From NCBI GenBank assembly GCA_011390565.1, contig JAABSC010000015.1, positions 1-47,576 of the forward strand: 47,576 bases of DNA, in the 5' to 3' direction. The notes under the pieces were generated by a model. It saw only the letters and a program-made list of their open reading frames with translations, did no database searches and was not told where the DNA came from. This document shows, in pieces, positions 43,839 through 47,576 of this stretch. The DNA comes from Thioalkalivibrio paradoxus. Its GTDB lineage: Bacteria > Pseudomonadota > Gammaproteobacteria > Ectothiorhodospirales > Ectothiorhodospiraceae. Position 1 is the stretch's first letter. Each line of letters starts with the position of its first letter. A program made the position numbers and the translations under genes.

Positions 43839-45200
43839 ATGAATGACTCGCTGACACTGAAGCAACGCGATCTGGCGGCTCTCTGGCACCCCTGTACCCA
43901 GATGAAGGATTACGGGGAGGAGGGAACGCTGCCGATGCTGGCGATCCGGCGGGGGGAGGGGGTCTGGCTTGAGGATTTCGAGGGCAAGCGTTACCTCGAT
44001 GCGATCAGTTCGTGGTGGGTGAACCTGTTCGGGCACGCCCATCCGGGGATCAACGCGGCGATCCGGGACCAGTTGGAGCAGTTGGAACACGTCATCCTGG
44101 CCGGCTGCACCCATGAACCGGTGGTTCAGCTGTCCGAACGACTGATCAAGCTCACCCCCGAGGGTCTCGACCGGGTGTTCTTTGCCGACAACGGCAGTGC
44201 CGCGGTCGAGGTGGCGCTCAAGATGAGCTTCCATTACTGGAAGAACCGCGGTCACCCGGAGAAAACCCGCTTCATCTGTCTGTCCAACAGCTATCACGGC
44301 GAGACGCTCGGGGCGTTGGCTGTGGGCGCGGTCGAACTGTACCGGGCCACCTATGCGCCCTTGATGATGTCCGTGCTCACGGTACCGTCTCCGGACTGCT
44401 TCGACCGCGGGCCGGACGAAACCTGCGCCGATGTTGCACGACGCCAGTTCGTGCACATGGAACGCGCCCTGGCGGCACACGCGCACGAAACCTGTGCGGT
44501 GATCGTCGAGCCGTTGGTGCAATGCGCCGGCGGCATGCGCATGTACGATCCCGAATACCTGCGCCTGTTGCGGGAGGCCTGCGACCGCCACGGGGTGCAC
44601 CTGATCGCCGACGAGATCGCTGTCGGTTTCGGACGCACGGGCACGCTGTTCGCCTGCGAGCAGGGGCCAATCAGCCCGGATTTCCTGTGCCTCTCCAAGG
44701 GCCTGACTGGCGGGTACCTGCCGCTCGCCGTCGTCTTGACCACGAACGAGGTCTACGACGCGTTCTACGACGACTACGAGAAGCTGAACGCCTTTCTGCA
44801 CTCGCATTCGTATACCGGCAATCCGCTGGCCTGCAGCGCCGCGCTGGCGACACTGGACATCTTTGCGAACGAACCGGTGCTGGAACGGAACACCCGTCTC
44901 GCCGCACGCATGAAGACCGCCCTTGCACCCCTGCAGGACCACCCGCACGTCGCCGAGGTTCGCCAGACGGGTATGATCGCGGCCGTGGAGCTCGTGCAGG
45001 ACAAGACCGCCCGTACGCCTTTTCCATGGCAGGAACGCCGCGGACTGGACATCTACCGGCATGGGCTCACGCGCGGTGCATTACTGCGCCCGCTGGGTAA
45101 TGTCGGTTACCTCATGCCGCCCTACGTGATCACCGAGGACGAGATCGATTTTCTCGCCGAGGTCATGGCCGAGGGAATCGACCGGGCCACGCGAGTGTGA
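43839..45200 (+). CDS. bioA: Adenosylmethionine-8-amino-7-oxononanoate aminotransferase BioA
   Basis: BioA makes 7,8-diaminopelargonate in biotin synthesis, using SAM as amino donor. The 453-residue class III aminotransferase starts with the BioA hallmark LWHPCTQMKDY and has NGSAAVEVALKM, SYHGETLGAL, IADEIAVGFGRTG and the PLP lysine in CLSKGLTGGYLP. No other bio genes are in the window. It lies 42 bases after the KamA-like gene; a TACACT box just before it could be a -10 element, and no Shine-Dalgarno is seen. Confidence 0.92.
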   Translation: MNDSLTLKQRDLAALWHPCTQMKDYGEEGTLPMLAIRRGEGVWLEDFEGKRYLDAISSWWVNLFGHAHPGINAAIRDQLEQLEHVILAGCTHEPVVQLSERLIKLTPEGLDRVFFADNGSAAVEVALKMSFHYWKNRGHPEKTRFICLSNSYHGETLGALAVGAVELYRATYAPLMMSVLTVPSPDCFDRGPDETCADVARRQFVHMERALAAHAHETCAVIVEPLVQCAGGMRMYDPEYLRLLREACDRHGVHLIADEIAVGFGRTGTLFACEQGPISPDFLCLSKGLTGGYLPLAVVLTTNEVYDAFYDDYEKLNAFLHSHSYTGNPLACSAALATLDIFANEPVLERNTRLAARMKTALAPLQDHPHVAEVRQTGMIAAVELVQDKTARTPFPWQERRGLDIYRHGLTRGALLRPLGNVGYLMPPYVITEDEIDFLAEVMAEGIDRATRV

Positions 45201-45272
45201 AGAAGGCTGACGTTCGGTGCGCGCCCGTCGGAAAGCGGGAGCAGGGCCAGTGAGCGTCCGGGAGACCCGACC

Positions 45273-46144
45273 ATGAACCTCGAATCCCTCCTTCCGATCA
45301 TCGTGGTGCTGATGATGACCATCGTCGGCACCGAGATCTCGCAAGGCCAACTGACGGCCTCTCTGCGCATGCGCCGGGCACTCGTCGGGGGGACCTTCGG
45401 TCAGCTCCTGCTCCTTCCGTTGCTGGCGGTACTGGTGGTCTGGTGGCTGAATCCACCTCCCGTTCTGGCGGGCGGGCTGCTCCTCGTCGCCGTCAGCCCG
45501 GGCGGGGTCCTGTCCAACTACTACTGTTCGGTCGCCCGCCTGAACGTCGCGTTCTCGATCACGCTGACGACGGTTTCGGGATTCGTCGCGCTGGCGGCGA
45601 TGCCGCTGCTGTTCGCGGCCGTCGTGCCGGCAGCGCTCGGTGTAGAGGCGTTCGGCGTGCCGGTCGGTGAAATGACGGTCCGCCTCCTGTTGTTCCTGCT
45701 GCTGCCGGTTGCGGTCGGAATGGCCTTGAGGCATTCATTCCCCGCAGCCATCGCGCGCGGCGGACGGTGGCTCCGGGCCTCCGGTCTTGGCTTGCTGGCG
45801 TTTTTCCTCGCTCTGGTGTTCTCGAACAGCGGGATGCCGTGGTCGTGATGTTCGGCGACGCCGTACGGGTCACGGTTGCGTTCACGCTGCTCGCGCTCGT
45901 TGCAGGGTGGCTCAGCGGGAGCCTCCTGCATCTGAATCGGACCGACCGCGCCGTGCTCGCGATCGAGTTCGGGGTGCGCAATGTCGGCATCGCCGCGCTG
46001 TTGGCACTGGCGACTTTCCAGCAGCCGGAATTCGCCGCCTTTGGCGCGCTGTTCGTGCTGCTTCAGGCTCCGGTCCTGATTCTCGTTCTGCTGCTGCGCA
46101 GATACACGCAACCCATCCCGGCCCCGGGTCCCGGTATAGGCTGA
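45273..46144 (+). pseudogene. Bile acid:sodium symporter (BASS) family transporter, frameshifted
   Basis: The first frame, 45273-45848, codes for a BASS-type membrane protein (SPGGVLSNYYCSVARLNVAFSITLTTVSG, several hydrophobic helices) and stops early with MPWS and TGA. The rest of the family sequence continues in another frame to 46144 (DAVVVMFGDAVRVTVAFTLLALVAGW and VRNVGIAALLALATF). One extra G at the GGG run 45831-45833 would join the two halves in frame (SNSGDAVVVMF) and give about 290 residues, the normal length. So this gene has lost one base, or the sequence has an error here. The N-terminal 191-residue piece alone would be a partial transporter. Substrate unknown. Confidence 0.8.
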
Positions 46145-46165
46145 GTGCCAGCCGGCCGCAGGGCG

Positions 46166-47323
46166 TCAGTCCGACACGACCTCCGACTCGACCACCAGAT
46201 CCAGAACGTAGATCGGGCCGGCCGGCACATCGGTTCCGGCAAGGGGTTCGAAGCGCTTCACGCGCAACACATTGCGGATACCGGGTTCGTGCCGGTAACC
46301 CTCGATGTCTGCGTTGAAGGCCTGCCACTCGGAGGGGGTGCCCACCCGCAACCCCTGTTCGTCGAAGCGGATCTCGCGCACCTGCAGGCATAGGCCGTCG
46401 CCTCGCACCGATGCCTCGCACGCCACCGTTTGCGCGGCCACCTCGAGGAAGACCCGGGTTGGAGCACCGTACCGAGCCTCCGGCGTGAGATCTCCTTTCA
46501 GCACCAGTGCATCGCCAGCCGGCGTGAGCAGAACCAGCGTGGGCTGTGCACCCCGTACCAGGACCGTTTCCAGCAGCTCGGCCATCAGTGCCGAGAGTGC
46601 CGCATCCGCCTCCATCAGCGGCGCGGCACAGGCCATCATCGTACCGATCATGCCCGTGACCTCGAGCCTGTCGTCAGCATCGATCGCGAATGCACCCCGA
46701 AATCCGTTGCAGCCGCCCTGCGCGTGCAGACGCGATTCAGCAAAGTGGAGTTCGAAAGATCGTTCCGGGTCGGGAAACAGGGCATCGATCCGCGCATTGG
46801 CCGCGTCGCGCGCGTCGACGAGCTGCCAGCGATGGTCCTCGAGCATCTCGTGCAGATCCTGCCGGGTGCTGAACCCGGCGGGCGGCGACTGCACCAGCGT
46901 GGCGGCGGACCGGTCCCATGCCCGCTCTGTCTGCCCGGCTTCCAGCAACAGGAGGCGGCCCTCACCCACGGCGAAGCGCTGTCCGTCCGCGTCGGCACCG
47001 AGCGCGATGGTGTTGCCGTCGGCCTCCCAGTCGAACGTCCCCCGTGCGGAGGACGGCGCTGCGTCACGAACAAGCTGCCGGGTCACCATTTCGAACCGGC
47101 CATCGGGTTCAAGGGTCAGCTGCGTGTGGATGCCTGCGCAATCCGCGCAGGAGAGCAGCCCCTCGTACGTCCCCGCCCAGTCGACCGCAATGCGGCTCGT
47201 GTGCATATCAACGACCGGGGCAGGGTCGGCCTCCGCGGTTGGCTCCAGGGGAGGCTCGGGGGTCTTCTCCGATTGGCAGCCCACAAGGGCGGCTGCGAAC
47301 AGACCCAGCAGAAGGTATCGCAT
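46166..47323 (-). CDS. Lipoprotein with NlpE, META (HslJ) and DUF4377 domains
   Basis: The 385-residue protein starts with a lipoprotein signal (MRYLLLGLFAAALVGC; lipobox Cys16). Three parts follow. An NlpE N-domain (about 40-110) carries VDWAGTYEGLLSCADCAGI with a CxxC pair at Cys59/Cys62, as in the copper-linked lipoprotein NlpE. A META/HslJ domain (about 155-270) has GGCNGFRGAF and MIGTMMACA. A DUF4377 domain (about 290-385) has EVAAQTVAC...GLCLQVREI and IEGYRHEPGIRNVLRVKRF. GGAG lies 10 bases before the chosen ATG; an ATG 14 codons upstream is possible. It follows an outer-membrane barrel gene on the same strand. An envelope-stress or surface-sensing role is inference. Confidence 0.85.
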   Translation of the reverse strand: MRYLLLGLFAAALVGCQSEKTPEPPLEPTAEADPAPVVDMHTSRIAVDWAGTYEGLLSCADCAGIHTQLTLEPDGRFEMVTRQLVRDAAPSSARGTFDWEADGNTIALGADADGQRFAVGEGRLLLLEAGQTERAWDRSAATLVQSPPAGFSTRQDLHEMLEDHRWQLVDARDAANARIDALFPDPERSFELHFAESRLHAQGGCNGFRGAFAIDADDRLEVTGMIGTMMACAAPLMEADAALSALMAELLETVLVRGAQPTLVLLTPAGDALVLKGDLTPEARYGAPTRVFLEVAAQTVACEASVRGDGLCLQVREIRFDEQGLRVGTPSEWQAFNADIEGYRHEPGIRNVLRVKRFEPLAGTDVPAGPIYVLDLVVESEVVSD

Positions 47324-47389
47324 TTCCGTAAGACTCCTTTTCGGCATCACCACGGATTCGCGCAAACGCGCGCCGGGTCTGCAAAGTGG

Positions 47390-47576
47390 TTAAAACGCGA
47401 TCCCGAGGCCGAGGTAAGGACCGCTCGCGCTGATATCCCAGACGACGCCGTCATCTTCGTAGTCCCAATACACGTAACGGTATCCGGCCTTGGCCGTAAG
47501 ACGGTCGTTCATGGTCCAGTTTACGCCTGCGACGATCTGGTACGTGAGGTCTGAGCCACCCGCCCCCAGGTCTGCG
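47390..47576 (-). CDS. Outer-membrane beta-barrel protein, C-terminus (5' end outside window)
   Basis: The last 62 codons of a gene that starts beyond the window. They encode alternating aromatic and polar residues (LTYQIVAGVNWTMNDRLTAK, then AGYRYVYWDYEDD) and end in GPYLGLGIAF with a C-terminal Phe, the usual signal for insertion of a beta-barrel by the Bam machinery. It resembles the small OmpW/OmpA-like or porin-family barrels; the family cannot be fixed from this piece. It lies 66 bases upstream of the NlpE/META lipoprotein gene on the same strand. Confidence 0.75.
   Translation of the reverse strand, partial: ADLGAGGSDLTYQIVAGVNWTMNDRLTAKAGYRYVYWDYEDDGVVWDISASGPYLGLGIAF

Noticed and set aside
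45081..45734. 217-codon minus-strand frame rich in Arg, Gln and His
   Set aside because: It is antisense to bioA and the BASS transporter gene and has the biased composition of a shadow frame.
45825..45848. Programmed ribosomal frameshift in the BASS gene
   Set aside because: No slippery heptamer of the X-XXY-YYZ type is seen at the junction; a lost G explains the data more simply.

Overview
The window is a dense, GC-rich stretch of chromosome. It holds 38 complete genes, one frameshifted gene and two genes cut by the window edges. Gene order points to a gammaproteobacterium: clpS-clpA next to infA, nudJ-mnmA-hflD, fabD-fabG-acpP-fabF, pabC-mltG-tmk-holB-pilZ, and gltBD. An Ectothiorhodospiraceae/Chromatiales-like host fits the GC content and the type IV pilus PilZ, but that is a guess. 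There are no rRNA or tRNA genes, insertion sequences, phage genes or CRISPR arrays that I can see.

Layout. 1-9.4 kb: a truncated CDGSH Fe-S protein, ygiQ, mnmC, an M23 peptidase, the yadGH ABC exporter and an M17 aminopeptidase. 9.4-18.5 kb: nitrogen metabolism, with glutamate dehydrogenase, dusA and gltBD; gltBD has a sigma-54-like promoter and an NtrC-like site upstream. 18.5-29 kb: roxA-purB, fumC, acnA, hflD-mnmA-nudJ and icd, so three TCA-cycle genes lie within about 8 kb. 29-32 kb: clpS-clpA convergent with infA. 32.2-41 kb: a co-directional run from fabD to pilZ covering fatty-acid synthesis, folate (pabB, pabC), cell wall (mltG), DNA replication (tmk, holB) and pili. 41-47.6 kb: a more variable end, with a class V aminotransferase divergent from a KamA-like radical SAM enzyme, bioA, a frameshifted BASS transporter, a three-domain NlpE/META/DUF4377 lipoprotein and the C-terminus of an outer-membrane barrel.

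Most of the window is ordinary housekeeping. The items most worth checking are: the KamA-like protein, which by eye lacks both aspartates that bind lysine in lysine 2,3-aminomutase, together with the operator-like repeats upstream of it; the NtrC/sigma-54 arrangement at gltB; a sharp AT-rich island inside a conserved part of pabB; a pair of CACGGA-type palindromic repeats; and the broken transporter gene. I see no strong evidence for a wholly new multi-gene system.
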